Below are positions 20,715-31,862 of a stretch of DNA of 64,000 nucleotides, piece by piece. The notes under the pieces are model-generated. The model made no database searches and was not told the origin of the DNA. It saw only the letters and a program-made list of their open reading frames with translations. The translations under genes and the position numbers were made by a program. The stretch is from assembly GCF_008710095.1 (NCBI RefSeq), contig NZ_VYKJ01000003.1, positions 186,001-250,000 on the forward strand, written 5' to 3'. How positions within the stretch are numbered: the stretch's first letter is position 1; each line of letters starts with the position of its first letter. Source of the DNA: Affinibrenneria salicis (GTDB lineage: Bacteria; Pseudomonadota; Gammaproteobacteria; Enterobacterales; Enterobacteriaceae).

Positions 20715-21647
20715 ATGACGCAATTTGCACTGGTATTCCCCGGTCAGGGTTCGCAATCCGTCGGCATGCTGGCCGAACTGGCGGCAGAATACTCGATTGT
20801 CACCGACACGTTCGCGCAGGCTTCCGCGGCGCTGGGCTATGACCTCTGGCAACTGACGCAGCAGGGACCGGCGGAAGAGCTGAATAAAACGTGGCAGACG
20901 CAGCCGGCGCTGTTGACGGCGTCCGTCGCCATCTGGCGCGCCTGGCAGCAGCAGGGCGGCAAAGCGCCGGCGCTGATGGCCGGCCACAGCCTGGGCGAAT
21001 ACTCCGCGCTGGTGTGCGCGGGCGTGCTGGATTTCCAGCAGGCGGTAAAGCTGGTGGAGCTGCGTGGTAAACTGATGCAGGAAGCGGTCCCGGCGGGCAC
21101 CGGCGCAATGTATGCGATTATTGGTCTGGATAACGACGCTATCGCCCAGGCCTGCGCCGACGCCGCGCAGGGCCAGGTCGTCGCGCCGGTGAACTTCAAT
21201 TCTCCGGGGCAGGTGGTGATTGCGGGCAATAAAGAAGCGGTAGAACGCGCCGGCGCGGCCTGTAAAGCCGCCGGGGCAAAACGCGCGCTGCCGCTGCCGG
21301 TCAGCGTGCCTTCGCACTGCGCCCTGATGGCGCCTGCTGCGCAGAAACTGGCCGCCGCGCTGGAAAACGTCACCCTCAGCGCGCCGCAGGTGCCGGTGGT
21401 GAATAACGTCGATGCGCGGATTGAAACGTCGCCAGAGGCGATCCGCAGCGCGCTGGTGCGCCAGCTGCACCATCCGGTACGCTGGACGGACTGCGTGGAA
21501 TTTATCGCCTCTCAGGGCGTGGAGACACTGCTGGAAATCGGGCCTGGTAAAGTGCTGACCGGCCTGACGAAACGCATTGTCGGTACCCTGACGGCGGCAG
21601 CAGTGAACGATCCGGCTTCGCTGTCAGCGGCGCTGGAACTACAATGA
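20715..21647 (+). CDS. fabD: Malonyl-CoA:ACP transacylase
   Basis: FabD loads malonyl groups onto acyl carrier protein. The 310-residue product has the oxyanion motif GQGSQ at the N-terminus, catalytic Ser92 in GHSLGEYSALV and the His in VPSHCALM. It lies 11 bp before fabG. Confidence 0.98.
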   Translation: MTQFALVFPGQGSQSVGMLAELAAEYSIVTDTFAQASAALGYDLWQLTQQGPAEELNKTWQTQPALLTASVAIWRAWQQQGGKAPALMAGHSLGEYSALVCAGVLDFQQAVKLVELRGKLMQEAVPAGTGAMYAIIGLDNDAIAQACADAAQGQVVAPVNFNSPGQVVIAGNKEAVERAGAACKAAGAKRALPLPVSVPSHCALMAPAAQKLAAALENVTLSAPQVPVVNNVDARIETSPEAIRSALVRQLHHPVRWTDCVEFIASQGVETLLEIGPGKVLTGLTKRIVGTLTAAAVNDPASLSAALELQ

Positions 21648-21658
21648 CGGGGTAAATA

Positions 21659-22393
21659 ATGAGTTTCGAAGGAAAAATCGCACTGGTGACCGGTGCCAGC
21701 CGTGGTATCGGTCGTGCTATTGCAGAAACCCTCGCCGCGCGTGGTGCTACCGTGATCGGTACGGCAACCAGCCAACATGGCGCTGAATCCATCAGCGGTT
21801 GGCTGGGGGACAAGGGTAAAGGATTTGTACTGAATGTCACCGACGCTGCTTCAGTTGACAGCGCGCTGGCGGATATTCGTGCGGAATTCGGCGAAATTGA
21901 TATTTTAATCAATAACGCCGGGATTACTCGTGATAATCTGCTGATGCGTATGAAAGAAGACGAATGGCAGGATATTTTGAGTACCAATCTGACCTCGGTT
22001 TTCCGTCTGTCTAAGGCGGTGATGCGGGCGATGATGAAAAAACGCTTCGGCCGTATCATTTCCATCGGTTCCGTTATCGGCTCCGTGGGTAATGCCGGTC
22101 AGGCGAACTATGCCGCCGCTAAAGCCGGTCTGCTAGGCTTTAGCAAGTCGCTGGCGCGTGAAGTCGCGTCGCGCGGTATCACTGTCAACGTGGTTGCGCC
22201 GGGTTTTATTGAAACCGATATGACTCAGGCGCTGAGCGAAGAACAGCGGGCGGGTTTTTTGAGTCAGATACCTGCTAATCGTCTTGGCGATGTAAAAGAA
22301 GTCGCCAGTGCTGTAGCATTTTTAGCCTCCGACGAGGCGTCTTTCATCACTGGTGAGACGTTGCATGTCAACGGCGGCATGTATATGATTTAA
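21659..22393 (+). CDS. fabG: 3-oxoacyl-ACP reductase
   Basis: FabG uses NADPH to reduce 3-ketoacyl-ACP in the elongation cycle. The 244-residue product is a short-chain dehydrogenase with the cofactor motif [10 protein letters not shown], the NNAG motif, and the Ser-Tyr-Lys triad ([13 protein letters not shown]). Length is identical to E. coli. It is followed by a leader region with its own acpP promoter. Confidence 0.98.
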   Translation: MSFEGKIALVTGASRGIGRAIAETLAARGATVIGTATSQHGAESISGWLGDKGKGFVLNVTDAASVDSALADIRAEFGEIDILINNAGITRDNLLMRMKEDEWQDILSTNLTSVFRLSKAVMRAMMKKRFGRIISIGSVIGSVGNAGQANYAAAKAGLLGFSKSLAREVASRGITVNVVAPGFIETDMTQALSEEQRAGFLSQIPANRLGDVKEVASAVAFLASDEASFITGETLHVNGGMYMI

Positions 22394-22417
22394 AAATTAT
22401 CAAAAAGATTTGCGTTA

Positions 22418-22437
22418 TTTGCGGTTAGAACCGCAAA
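22418..22437 (+). other. Hairpin in the fabG-acpP spacer
   Basis: tttgcggtt (22418-22426) pairs with aaccgcaaa (22429-22437). It lies 25 bp after the fabG stop and could act as an attenuator or processing site ahead of acpP. Confidence 0.5.
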
Positions 22438-22471
22438 ATAGTATAAAATCGTGGTTCGACCAGCCGGGATT

Positions 22472-22500
22472 TTGTTGCATCTTTTTCAACATTTTATACA
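22472..22500 (+). promoter_or_regulatory. Predicted acpP promoter
   Basis: A -35-like TTGTTG (22472-22477) and a -10 TATACA (22495-22500) are separated by 17 bp, upstream of acpP. Very strong, separate transcription of acpP is expected because the protein is among the most abundant in the cell. Confidence 0.65.
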
Positions 22501-22547
22501 CTACGAAAACCATCGCGAAAGCGAGTTTTGATAGGAAATTTAAGAGT

Positions 22548-22784
22548 ATGAGCACTATCGAAGAACGCGTTAAGAAAATCATCGTTGAACAGCTGGGTGT
22601 TAAGCAGGAAGAAGTCGTGAACAATGCTTCTTTTGTTGATGACCTCGGCGCTGATTCTCTTGACACCGTTGAGCTGGTAATGGCTTTGGAAGAAGAGTTC
22701 GATACAGAGATTCCTGACGAAGAAGCTGAAAAAATCACGACTGTTCAGGCAGCCATTGATTTCATTCAGGCTAACCAGCAGTAA
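22548..22784 (+). CDS. acpP: Acyl carrier protein
   Basis: AcpP carries growing acyl chains on a phosphopantetheine arm. The 78-residue acidic product is nearly identical to E. coli ACP, with the modified serine in GADSLDTVE (codon 37, residue 36 after Met removal). Start 22548 gives [10 protein letters not shown]; the frame is open upstream to 22410 but that extension is not conserved. It is followed by a short hairpin and fabF. Confidence 0.98.
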   Translation: MSTIEERVKKIIVEQLGVKQEEVVNNASFVDDLGADSLDTVELVMALEEEFDTEIPDEEAEKITTVQAAIDFIQANQQ

Positions 22785-22798
22785 GAGAACATATATCC

Positions 22799-22818
22799 AG
22801 GCGGTCACTCGACCGCCT
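22799..22818 (+). other. Hairpin between acpP and fabF
   Basis: aggcggtc (22799-22806) pairs perfectly with gaccgcct (22811-22818) around actc. The T-rich stretch that follows is interrupted, so it may be a partial terminator lowering fabF expression relative to acpP. Confidence 0.6.
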
Positions 22819-22820
22819 AA

Positions 22821-24110
<1,290 letters not shown>

Positions 24111-24126
24111 ATTCGTCATCTCAGAT

Positions 24127-24152
24127 AAAGCCCGGCTAGCCGGGCTTTTTTA
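24127..24152 (+). terminator. Intrinsic terminator after fabF
   Basis: aaagcccggc pairs with gccgggcttt around a short ta loop, followed by a T-run. It separates the fatty acid genes from pabC. Confidence 0.92.
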
Positions 24153-24247
24153 TGTGTATAAAATATCAGACTTTCACCCTTGCCCTAAAGCGACTTCTGC
24201 TGGCAGGCTGGGGCGCTGCTGAGTCAGGCGATAAATAAGGTCGATAT

Positions 24248-25066
24248 ATGATTTGGGTCAATGGCGAATTACAACCGCAGTTAGCGGTGACCGATCGGGG
24301 CGCGCAATTCGGCGACGGCTGTTTTACTACCGCTCGGGTGAGCGACGGCGCGATTGTCTGGCCGCACCGACATATCCTGCGCCTGCAGCAGGCGGCCGCG
24401 CGCCTGATGTTGCCGGCCATCGACTGGCCCCTGCTGCTGCAGGAGATGCAACAGGCCGCCCGGGATCGGACGCAGGGCGTCGTCAAGGTGATGCTGACGC
24501 GCGGCGGCGGCGGACGCGGCTACAGTCCGCAAGGCTGTGCCCGGAGCAGCCGCATTATTATCCAGGCGGACTATCCCGCGCACTATGCCGCCTGGCGCGA
24601 ACAGGGCATAAACCTGAGTTTGAGCCCGATCGCGCTGGCGCGATCGCCGTTGCTGGCGGGCATTAAGCATCTTAACCGACTGGAGCAGGTGTTGATTCGC
24701 ATGCGGCTTGATCAGGAAGAAGCCGAAGAGACGCTGGTGCTGGATACCGCCGGCCAGCTGGTCGAATGCTGCAGCGCCAATCTGTTCTGGCGGAAGGGAA
24801 ACCAGGTTTTTACGCCGGATCTCGCGCAGGCCGGCGTAGCCGGGGTTAGCCGGGCCTGTATCATGGAACTGCTGGCCGATTCCCGCTACCGGCTCGAGAC
24901 GGTCAGCGCGCCGCCCGGCGCGTTAGCGGATGCGGACGAGGTCCTGATTTGCAATGCCTTGCTGCCGGTGGCGCCGGTGAATCAGGCGAGCGGCTGGCGC
25001 TATCGCTCCCGGACGCTTTATCGCTATCTGTGTGAGCAAATGCTCAATGGTGCAAATAACAGATGA
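24248..25066 (+). CDS. pabC: Aminodeoxychorismate lyase
   Basis: PabC is the PLP enzyme that releases pyruvate from 4-amino-4-deoxychorismate to make p-aminobenzoate for folate. The 272-residue product belongs to fold type IV aminotransferase-like proteins, with the PLP lysine in LLAGIKHLNRLEQ (about residue 140) and the NGELQP start. Its stop overlaps or abuts the start of mltG, so the two are coupled, as in E. coli. Confidence 0.96.
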   Translation: MIWVNGELQPQLAVTDRGAQFGDGCFTTARVSDGAIVWPHRHILRLQQAAARLMLPAIDWPLLLQEMQQAARDRTQGVVKVMLTRGGGGRGYSPQGCARSSRIIIQADYPAHYAAWREQGINLSLSPIALARSPLLAGIKHLNRLEQVLIRMRLDQEEAEETLVLDTAGQLVECCSANLFWRKGNQVFTPDLAQAGVAGVSRACIMELLADSRYRLETVSAPPGALADADEVLICNALLPVAPVNQASGWRYRSRTLYRYLCEQMLNGANNR

Positions 25067-25074
25067 CAGGTGTT

Positions 25075-26100
25075 ATGACTAAAAAAAAGAGCATGATTGT
25101 CGCGCTGATCGTTTTGCTGCTGGCCGCAGGCGCCGGCCTGCTGTGGCAGCAACTCCAGCGTTTCGCCGCTTCACCGCTGGCGATTAACCAGGAAACCATT
25201 TTTACCCTGCCGGCCGGCACCGGTCGCGACGGGCTGCAGACGCTGCTGTTAAAACAGCAGGTGATTAAAGACGGCGGTTTTTTCCCCTGGCTGCTGCGCG
25301 TCGAACCGGATCTGTCCCGCTTCAAAGCCGGCACCTATCGGTTTATGCCCGGAATGACGGTCCGCGAGATGCTGTTGCTGTTGGCCAGCGGCAAAGAGGC
25401 GCAGTTCGCCATTCGTTTTACCGAAGGATCACGTTTTAGCGACTGGCTGGATTTACTGCGTAATGCGCCTTATCTTAAGCATTCGTTGGCCGGTCTGGGC
25501 GAAGCGGAGATCGCCGCGCGCGTCGGATTAAAGGAAGGCGTCCCGGCGGAAGGACGCTTCTATCCGGACACCTGGCTGTATACCGCGGGTACTGAGGATA
25601 TTGCTCTGCTGCGGCGGGCGAAGCAGCGGATGGACAAAACGCTCGAAGACGCGTGGCAGGGGCGGGCGCCGGATCTGCCCTATAAATCCGCCGACGAGTT
25701 GCTGACCATGGCCTCGATTATCGAAAAGGAGACGGCCATCAGCGAAGAGCGGAACCGGGTCGCCTCGGTCTTCATCAACCGCCTGCGGCTCGGCATGAAG
25801 CTTCAAACCGATCCGACGGTGATCTATGGCATGGGCGAGGAATATAATGGCGTGATCACCCGTAAAGCGCTGGACACGCCGACGCCCTATAACACCTATG
25901 TGATTGCCGGGCTGCCGCCGGGGCCGATCGCCATGCCGGGGAAAGCCTCCTTGCTGGCGGCGGCGCATCCGGATAAAACCGCTTATCTTTATTTTGTAGC
26001 GGACGGTAAAGGCGGGCACAGCTTTACGGAAAATCTTTCCGAACATAACCGGGCGGTACAGCGTTATCGCTCAGCATTAAAGGAACGGAATGAACGGTAA
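25075..26100 (+). CDS. mltG: Endolytic murein transglycosylase MltG
   Basis: MltG (YceG) is an inner-membrane lytic transglycosylase that cleaves nascent glycan strands and sets their length. After an N-terminal membrane span ([20 protein letters not shown]) comes a LysM-like region and the YceG catalytic domain with the essential glutamate in ASIIEKETA, followed by [20 protein letters not shown] prefer the ATG at 25075 because an agg Shine-Dalgarno precedes it; the ATG at 25063 overlaps the pabC stop and would add four residues. It overlaps tmk by 11 bp. Confidence 0.95.
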   Translation: MTKKKSMIVALIVLLLAAGAGLLWQQLQRFAASPLAINQETIFTLPAGTGRDGLQTLLLKQQVIKDGGFFPWLLRVEPDLSRFKAGTYRFMPGMTVREMLLLLASGKEAQFAIRFTEGSRFSDWLDLLRNAPYLKHSLAGLGEAEIAARVGLKEGVPAEGRFYPDTWLYTAGTEDIALLRRAKQRMDKTLEDAWQGRAPDLPYKSADELLTMASIIEKETAISEERNRVASVFINRLRLGMKLQTDPTVIYGMGEEYNGVITRKALDTPTPYNTYVIAGLPPGPIAMPGKASLLAAAHPDKTAYLYFVADGKGGHSFTENLSEHNRAVQRYRSALKERNER

Positions 26101-26743
26101 ATTTATCGTGATTGAAGGCCTGGAAGGGGCCGGAAAAACCAGCGCCCGCTCGGCGGTAGTGGAAACGCTGCGCGCGGGCGGGATCGACGAGGTAGTGTTT
26201 ACCCGCGAACCGGGCGGCACGCCGCTGGCGGAAAAACTGCGCGACCTGATCAAACAGGGGGCGGGTGAAGAGAAGGTGACCGATAAAGCCGAGCTATTGA
26301 TGCTGTACGCCGCGCGCGTACAGCTGGTGGAGAATGTGATTAAGCCGGCGCTGGCGCGCGGGCAGTGGGTGGTCGGCGATCGGCACGATCTCTCGTCTCA
26401 GGCCTATCAGGGCGGAGGACGCGGTCTGGACCGGCAACTATTGCTGTCGCTGCGCGATACGGTGCTGGGCGATTTCCGGCCCGATCTGACGCTGTATCTC
26501 GATCTGCCGCCGGCCATTGGGCTACAGCGCGCGCGCGCGCGCGGCGAACTGGATCGCATCGAACAGGAGTCGATGGCGTTTTTCGACCGCACCCGGGCGC
26601 GCTACCAGCAACTGGCGGCGCAGGACCCGACTATCGTCACTATCGACGCGTCGCAGGATATCGGTCAGGTCGGCGCGGCCATCCAGCGCGTGCTGGGCGA
26701 CTGGCTGCGCCGGCTGTCGCCGGCTGAGCGGGATCCGGCCTGA
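26090..26743 (+). CDS. tmk: Thymidylate kinase
   Basis: Tmk phosphorylates dTMP to dTDP. The 217-residue product has the P-loop [11 protein letters not shown], the DR-motif [18 protein letters not shown] and the LID region ([14 protein letters not shown]). The E. coli-type LID arginines are present. It starts inside mltG and its stop overlaps the holB start by one base (TGATG). Confidence 0.97.
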   Translation: MNGKFIVIEGLEGAGKTSARSAVVETLRAGGIDEVVFTREPGGTPLAEKLRDLIKQGAGEEKVTDKAELLMLYAARVQLVENVIKPALARGQWVVGDRHDLSSQAYQGGGRGLDRQLLLSLRDTVLGDFRPDLTLYLDLPPAIGLQRARARGELDRIEQESMAFFDRTRARYQQLAAQDPTIVTIDASQDIGQVGAAIQRVLGDWLRRLSPAERDPA

Positions 26744-27750
26744 TGGAATGGTATCCGTGGCTTAATGCTCCGTACCGTCAGCTGGTCGCTCAGCACCAGG
26801 CCGGACGCGGGCACCATGCCGTTCTGCTGCACGCACTGCCGGGCATGGGCGAAGCGTCGCTGGCCTGGGCGCTGAGCCGCTGGCTGATGTGTCGCCAGAC
26901 CGATGGATTTAAAAGCTGCGGCGTTTGCCATGACTGCCGGCTGATGGAGGCCGGCAACCATCCGGACTGGTATTCGCTGACGCCGGAGAAAGGCCGACAC
27001 AGCCTGGGCGTGGATCAAATTCGCGAGGTGCTGGACAAGCTGTATCAACGCTCCCGCCAGGGGGGCGCCAAAGTCGTCTGGCTGCCGCTGAGCGAACAGC
27101 TTACCGAAGCGGCAGCCAATGCGCTGTTAAAAACGCTGGAGGAACCGCCGGAGAATACCTGGTTTCTGCTGGGCTGCCGCGAACCGACGCGCCTGCTGGC
27201 CACCCTGCGCAGTCGCTGCCTGCATTGCTACCTGGCGGCGCCGGATGAAGCGCGCAGCATTCAGTGGCTGAACAGCCGCCATCCGGGCGACGGCACCATG
27301 CAGCGCACTGCGCTGCGGCTGCACGCCGGCGCGCCGCTGGCCGCCGAGTCAATGCTGTTGCCCGCGCGCTGGCAGCAGCGTACAGAATTGTGTCAGGCGC
27401 TGGCCGCCGCCCTGGCGCAACAAAATTTTCTGCCGCTGATCGCGCAGTTAAATCATGACGATGTCGGCGAGCGGCTGCACTGGCTGGCGACGCTGTTGGT
27501 GGACGGGTTGAAATGGCAACAGCACGCGCAGGCTTTTCTGGTCAATCAGGATCAGCAAGCGTTGGCCGAACGCCTGGCGACTTCGCACACGGCGGACGCC
27601 CTGCAGCAGGCGGTGCAACAGTGGCTGACCTGTCGTCATCGTTTGCTGACGATCGCCGGCATTAACCGGGAACTGCTGCTGACCGGGCAGTTGCTGAACT
27701 GGGAACAGAGCCTGATAGCGGGCGCCGTCTGCCCGGCGCACACTGTCTGA
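26743..27750 (+). CDS. holB: DNA polymerase III subunit delta prime
   Basis: HolB is the stator of the clamp-loader complex that puts the beta clamp on DNA. The 335-residue product has the AAA+ fold with a degenerate P-loop (HALPGMGEASLAWAL), the four-cysteine zinc module (C..CGVCHDC) and ANALLKTLEEPPENTWF with the SRC motif region (LRSRCL). Delta prime does not hydrolyse ATP, which fits the altered P-loop. It is translationally coupled to tmk. Confidence 0.96.
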   Translation: MEWYPWLNAPYRQLVAQHQAGRGHHAVLLHALPGMGEASLAWALSRWLMCRQTDGFKSCGVCHDCRLMEAGNHPDWYSLTPEKGRHSLGVDQIREVLDKLYQRSRQGGAKVVWLPLSEQLTEAAANALLKTLEEPPENTWFLLGCREPTRLLATLRSRCLHCYLAAPDEARSIQWLNSRHPGDGTMQRTALRLHAGAPLAAESMLLPARWQQRTELCQALAAALAQQNFLPLIAQLNHDDVGERLHWLATLLVDGLKWQQHAQAFLVNQDQQALAERLATSHTADALQQAVQQWLTCRHRLLTIAGINRELLLTGQLLNWEQSLIAGAVCPAHTV

Positions 27751-27784
27751 ATTCCGCATTTTTCTTTACTGATCCAGAGATATT

Positions 27785-28594
27785 ATGACCATGCTGTTAG
27801 TTGATTCGCACTGCCACCTCGATGGACTGGATTATCAGTCCGTGCATAAAGATCTTGACGATGTGCTGGACAAGGCGCGCCAACGCGACGTCGGCTTTGT
27901 TCTGGCGGTAGCCACTACGCTGCCCGGTTTCAGTTCAATGAAAACGCTGATCGGCCGGCGGGATAATGTGGCGTTGTCCTGCGGCGTACATCCGCTTAAT
28001 CAGCAGGAACCCTATGACTATGACGAACTGCGCCGGCTGGCCGACGATGCCGACGTGGTGGCGATGGGCGAGACCGGGCTGGACTATCACTATCAGCCGG
28101 AAACCAAAGGGCGGCAGCAGGCGTCTTTCCGGCAGCATATCCGCATCGGCCGCGAGCTGCATAAACCGGTGATCGTGCATACCCGCTCCGCCCGGGCCGA
28201 TACGCTGGCTATCCTACGCGAGGAGCAGGTAGAGGGTTGCGGCGGCGTGCTGCACTGTTTTACTGAAGATCTGGCCACGGCGCGCACGCTGCTGGATATG
28301 GGTTTTTATATCTCTTTCTCCGGCATCGTCACCTTCCGCACCGCCGATGAATTGCGCGAGGTGGCGCGCTATGTGCCGCTCGACCGTCTGCTGGTGGAAA
28401 CGGATTCGCCGTGGCTGGCTCCGGTGCCGTATCGCGGTAAAGAGAATCAGCCGGCCTGGGTGCGCGACGTGGCGGAATATCTGGCGCTGCTGAAAGGCGT
28501 TAGCCTTGAGGCGCTGGCCGAAGCGACGACGGCAAATTTTTGCCGACTGTTTGCTGTCGATCCCGATCGAGTGGGGCGCCATACTCAACGTTAA
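27785..28594 (+). CDS. ycfH: TatD-family metal-dependent hydrolase YcfH
   Basis: A TatD-type metallohydrolase of the amidohydrolase superfamily, probably a deoxyribonuclease-like enzyme; its natural substrate is not established. The 269-residue product shows the metal ligands DSHCHLDG, GETGLDY, VIVHTRSARADT, HCFTED and TDSPWLAP. It is the last gene of the pabC-mltG-tmk-holB-ycfH string. The ATG at 27785 has a gag-like ribosome site; a second ATG two codons on would match the E. coli start. Confidence 0.95.
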   Translation: MTMLLVDSHCHLDGLDYQSVHKDLDDVLDKARQRDVGFVLAVATTLPGFSSMKTLIGRRDNVALSCGVHPLNQQEPYDYDELRRLADDADVVAMGETGLDYHYQPETKGRQQASFRQHIRIGRELHKPVIVHTRSARADTLAILREEQVEGCGGVLHCFTEDLATARTLLDMGFYISFSGIVTFRTADELREVARYVPLDRLLVETDSPWLAPVPYRGKENQPAWVRDVAEYLALLKGVSLEALAEATTANFCRLFAVDPDRVGRHTQR

Positions 28595-28844
28595 TCCGTC
28601 TGCGTTTTTTTTTACCTCGTAATAAATAGCGGATCTGTTCATAACTATATTGAATTTGCTTGTTTTTATCGCTTATTTGTACGGGCTTCGGCGCCGAATG
28701 CGGCGTCTCTGCCCGACTCCTGCTCTGCGCCGGGCGCTTTAACGCCTCCTCGCCTGAATTATTGCGGCAGAATAGTCTGTTTTTTAACCGCAAATAGCAG
28801 TTTTCAATTTTTTTTACTAACGTTTCATCGAGTTGTTACGGAAA

Positions 28845-28860
28845 CGTGACTGCCATCAAA
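28845..28860 (+). promoter_or_regulatory. Putative CRP site of ptsG
   Basis: CGTGA-N6-TCAAA fits the CRP pattern TGTGA-N6-TCACA with two mismatches. It lies about 20 bp before the Mlc operator, the order found in E. coli ptsG. CRP activation is inferred. Confidence 0.55.
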
Positions 28861-28875
28861 CATTAGTAACGCTAT

Positions 28876-28899
28876 TTATTTTACGCTGCGTAAAAATTA
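28876..28899 (+). promoter_or_regulatory. Mlc (DgsA) operator of ptsG
   Basis: The 24-bp element begins TTATTTTACGCTGCGTAAAA and closely follows the E. coli Mlc operator (TTATTTTAC...GTAATAAA). Mlc represses ptsG until glucose-driven dephosphorylated EIIBC sequesters it at the membrane. Confidence 0.75.
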
Positions 28900-28977
28900 G
28901 CGAGACACACTGATGTCCCGAATATCGCAACCAGCGGTTCCCGCGTTGCACACATCATGAAATATAAGCAGTAAAAA

Positions 28978-28994
28978 GCACTATTACTCAGGAG
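28978..28994 (+). promoter_or_regulatory. SgrS-type small RNA pairing site in ptsG leader
   Basis: The leader keeps the TACTCAGGAG string overlapping the ribosome-binding site, which in E. coli pairs with the small RNA SgrS to block translation and trigger RNase E decay under glucose-phosphate stress. The sgrS gene itself is not in this window, so regulation is inferred from site conservation. Confidence 0.6.
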
Positions 28995-29004
28995 CTCTTT
29001 CACT

Positions 29005-30438
29005 ATGTTTAAAAATGCATTCGCCAACCTGCAAAAAGTGGGCAAATCGCTCATGTTGCCGGTTTCCGTTCTGCCTATCGCAGGGATTCTGCTGGGCGTC
29101 GGATCGGCCAACTTTAGCTGGCTACCAGTGATTGTTTCTCACGTCATGGCCGAAGCGGGCGGTTCCGTTTTTGCCAACATGCCGCTGATCTTCGCTATCG
29201 GCGTGGCGCTCGGTTTTACGAATAACGACGGCGTATCCGCGCTGGCCGCAGTGGTGGCGTACGGCATTATGGTAAAAACCATGGCTGTGGTTGCCCCGCT
29301 GGTGCTGCATTTACCGGCCGAAGCCATTGCGGAACAGCATCTGGCGGACACCGGGGTGCTGGGCGGCATCATCGCCGGCGCCATTGCCGCCGCGATGTTT
29401 AACCGCTTTTATCGCATCCAGTTGCCGGAATACCTCGGCTTCTTCGCCGGTAAGCGCTTTGTGCCGATTATCTCCGGCCTGATCGCCATCGCCCTCGGCG
29501 TTATCCTGTCGTTCATCTGGCCGCCGGTTGGTTCCGCGATCCAGACTTTCTCGCAGTGGGCGGCGTATCAGAACCCGGTAGTGGCCTTTGGTATCTACGG
29601 CGTGATTGAACGTTCTCTGGTGCCGTTTGGTCTGCACCATATCTGGAACGTGCCGTTCCAGATGCAGATCGGCGAATTTACCAACGCCGCAGGTCAGGTA
29701 TTCCACGGCGATATCCCGCGTTATATGGCTGGTGACCCGACCGCGGGCAAACTGTCGGGCGGCTTCCTGTTCAAAATGTACGGTCTGCCGGCCGCCGCGA
29801 TCGCCATCTGGCATTCGGCTAAACCGGAAAATCGCGCTAAGGTCGGCGGTATCATGATCTCCGCCGCGCTGACTTCATTCCTGACCGGTATCACCGAACC
29901 GATTGAATTCTCCTTTATGTTCGTGGCGCCGATCCTGTACGGCATCCATGCGATTCTGGCCGGTCTGGCGTTCCCGATCTGTATCCTGCTGGGTATGCGC
30001 GACGGCACCAGTTTCTCGCACGGTCTGATCGACTTTGTGGTGCTGAGCGGCAACAGCAGCCGAATCTGGCTGTTCCCGATCGTCGGCATCATTTACGGTC
30101 TGGTTTACTACAGCATCTTCCGCGTGCTGATCGCTAAACTCGATCTGAAAACGCCGGGGCGCGAAGATTCCGCCGGCGAGCAATCCGTGACCGACAGCTC
30201 CGAGATGGCCGCGGCGCTGGTAACGGCCTTCGGCGGTAAAGAGAACATCACCAATCTGGATGCGTGTATCACTCGTCTGCGCGTCAGCGTGGCCGATGTG
30301 TCTAAGGTTGACCAGGGCGGGCTGAAAAAACTGGGCGCAGCGGGCGTCGTGGTCGCCGGTTCTGGCGTTCAGGCTATTTTCGGCACGAAATCCGATAACC
30401 TGAAAACCGATATGGATGATTTCATCCGTAACAATTAA
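29005..30438 (+). CDS. ptsG: PTS glucose transporter EIICB
   Basis: PtsG imports and phosphorylates glucose. The 477-residue product has the membrane EIIC domain (residues 1 to about 385, with [18 protein letters not shown] and the [11 protein letters not shown] motif) and the cytoplasmic EIIB domain with the phosphorylated cysteine in [13 protein letters not shown] (about residue 421). Length equals that of E. coli PtsG. It is a single-gene unit bounded by its own promoter region and a terminator; the E. coli neighbour fhuE is absent. Confidence 0.98.
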   Translation: MFKNAFANLQKVGKSLMLPVSVLPIAGILLGVGSANFSWLPVIVSHVMAEAGGSVFANMPLIFAIGVALGFTNNDGVSALAAVVAYGIMVKTMAVVAPLVLHLPAEAIAEQHLADTGVLGGIIAGAIAAAMFNRFYRIQLPEYLGFFAGKRFVPIISGLIAIALGVILSFIWPPVGSAIQTFSQWAAYQNPVVAFGIYGVIERSLVPFGLHHIWNVPFQMQIGEFTNAAGQVFHGDIPRYMAGDPTAGKLSGGFLFKMYGLPAAAIAIWHSAKPENRAKVGGIMISAALTSFLTGITEPIEFSFMFVAPILYGIHAILAGLAFPICILLGMRDGTSFSHGLIDFVVLSGNSSRIWLFPIVGIIYGLVYYSIFRVLIAKLDLKTPGREDSAGEQSVTDSSEMAAALVTAFGGKENITNLDACITRLRVSVADVSKVDQGGLKKLGAAGVVVAGSGVQAIFGTKSDNLKTDMDDFIRNN

Positions 30439-30460
30439 TTGATAACGATCATTATAGACT

Positions 30461-30484
30461 AAGGGGCTTCGGCCCCTTTTTTTA
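30461..30484 (+). terminator. Intrinsic terminator after ptsG
   Basis: A ggggc-ttcg-gcccc hairpin preceded by aa and followed by seven T residues, 22 bp after the ptsG stop. Confidence 0.95.
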
Positions 30485-30737
30485 TGCCTCTGGCGCGGGT
30501 CGATGCGCTCTTCGTCCGGCGGAGACCGGTCATAACTCTAACGTCAGATTTTGCTGCCGTTGATGCACCAACCGGCAGTTAAAAATATACGCGCGAGGGC
30601 GTTATCTGGCTCGCCAGGCTGGCGACGGATTCTCCAGTCGGCGGGGAAAAGTACGAAGAGGGTTGAAAGGAATGGAATATGTCACTCATACTGCTCTGGT
30701 CCGGGCAACCCGATTCCAATCTAAAAGGAAATGCATC

Positions 30738-31088
30738 ATGGCTGAAGAAACTATTTTTAGTAAAATTATTCGTCGCGAGATCCCTGCCGATGTGGTTTAT
30801 CAGGACGATCTGGTCACCGCCTTTCGCGATATCGCTCCCCGTACGCCCACGCATGTTCTGATCGTGCCGAATGTGTTGATTCCCACCGTCAATGATGTCC
30901 AGCCAGAGCATGAGGCCGCGCTGGGCCGGATGGTCTCTGTGGCGGCGAAGATTGCCCACGATGAAGGGATTGCGGAGGACGGCTATCGCCTGATTATTAA
31001 CTGTAACCGCCATGGCGGTCAGGAAGTTTACCATATTCATATGCATCTGCTCGGCGGTCAGCCGCTGGGGCCGCTGCTGGCCGATTAA
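30738..31088 (+). CDS. hinT: HIT family purine nucleoside phosphoramidase HinT
   Basis: HinT hydrolyses AMP-lysine and other nucleoside phosphoramidates. The 116-residue product contains the histidine triad HIHMHLLGG near the C-terminus and starts [24 protein letters not shown] as in E. coli. Start 30738 has an aaagga ribosome-binding site; the open frame upstream to 30663 is not conserved. It probably leads the hinT-lpoB-thiK-nagZ-ycfP group; the ycfL gene that follows in E. coli is missing. Confidence 0.97.
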   Translation: MAEETIFSKIIRREIPADVVYQDDLVTAFRDIAPRTPTHVLIVPNVLIPTVNDVQPEHEAALGRMVSVAAKIAHDEGIAEDGYRLIINCNRHGGQEVYHIHMHLLGGQPLGPLLAD

Positions 31089-31283
31089 GCCGCATTCGCG
31101 ACGGTTGACCATTCCGATGGCGCATTGGCCGAACGGCAATCGTACTGCGCATACCGGGCGCGGTTCGGCGAGCGTTCGGGCCAGGCCTGCGTGGTGGGGC
31201 GCCCCAGACGCTAAGCCGGCGCGCGGTTCTTCGTCTGGTTTCTCCGTATCTGGTTCTGTAATCGTTTTTCTGAGAGCGTAAAA

Positions 31284-31862
31284 ATGAAAAAGTCTCTATG
31301 GGTTGTTCTGGCGATGCTGGTGTTGACCGGGTGTCCAGGTCGTCCTCCGCAACCTGTTGAACCGCCGGCCACCGTCGAGCCGGTCGAACCGCCAAAAACG
31401 GAAGCGCCGCCGCCGTCCGGCGAAACGGTGCCGCAACCGCCCAAACTGCAGTCTCTGAACTGGGACGCCAGCGTGCGGCCGTTGATACAGCAGATGCTGA
31501 AGACCGATGGGGTTAGCCGCGGCAGCATCCTGCTGCTCGACAGCGTGAAGAACAACACTAACGGCGCGCTGCAGATCGGCAAAGCGACCAGCGCGCTGTA
31601 TAGCGCTCTGTCCGGCAACCAGACTTTCACCCTGGTGCCGCGCGCTCAACTGACGACGGCGCGGCAAACGCTGGGGCTGTCTGAGGAAGACAGTCTGGGA
31701 TCGCGCAGTAAGGCCATCGGTCTGGCGCGCTACGTGGGCGCGCAATATGTGCTCTACAGCGACGTGAGCGGGGATGTGAAAGCGCCGTCGCTGGATATGC
31801 AACTGATGCTGGTGCAGACCGGCGAGATAGTGTGGTCGGGCCAGGGTGGCGTACATTACTAA
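31284..31862 (+). CDS. lpoB: Penicillin-binding protein activator LpoB
   Basis: LpoB (YcfM) is an outer-membrane lipoprotein that reaches through the periplasm to activate PBP1b. The 192-residue product has a lipoprotein signal with lipobox LTGC (Cys18), a proline-rich disordered linker (PPQPVEPPATVEPVEPPK) and the folded C-terminal domain (LNWDASVRPLIQQML ... GQGGVHY). It overlaps the start of thiK by 17 bp. Confidence 0.95.
   Translation: MKKSLWVVLAMLVLTGCPGRPPQPVEPPATVEPVEPPKTEAPPPSGETVPQPPKLQSLNWDASVRPLIQQMLKTDGVSRGSILLLDSVKNNTNGALQIGKATSALYSALSGNQTFTLVPRAQLTTARQTLGLSEEDSLGSRSKAIGLARYVGAQYVLYSDVSGDVKAPSLDMQLMLVQTGEIVWSGQGGVHY

Larger units (their letters stand above)
28595..29004 (+). 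promoter_or_regulatory. ptsG regulatory region
   Basis: A 410-bp spacer with no supported gene. Its distal half carries the control sites expected for ptsG: a CRP-like site (28845-28860), an Mlc operator (28876-28899) and the SgrS-type pairing segment in the leader (28978-28994). The proximal half (28600-28800) shows nothing recognisable. Confidence 0.7.
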
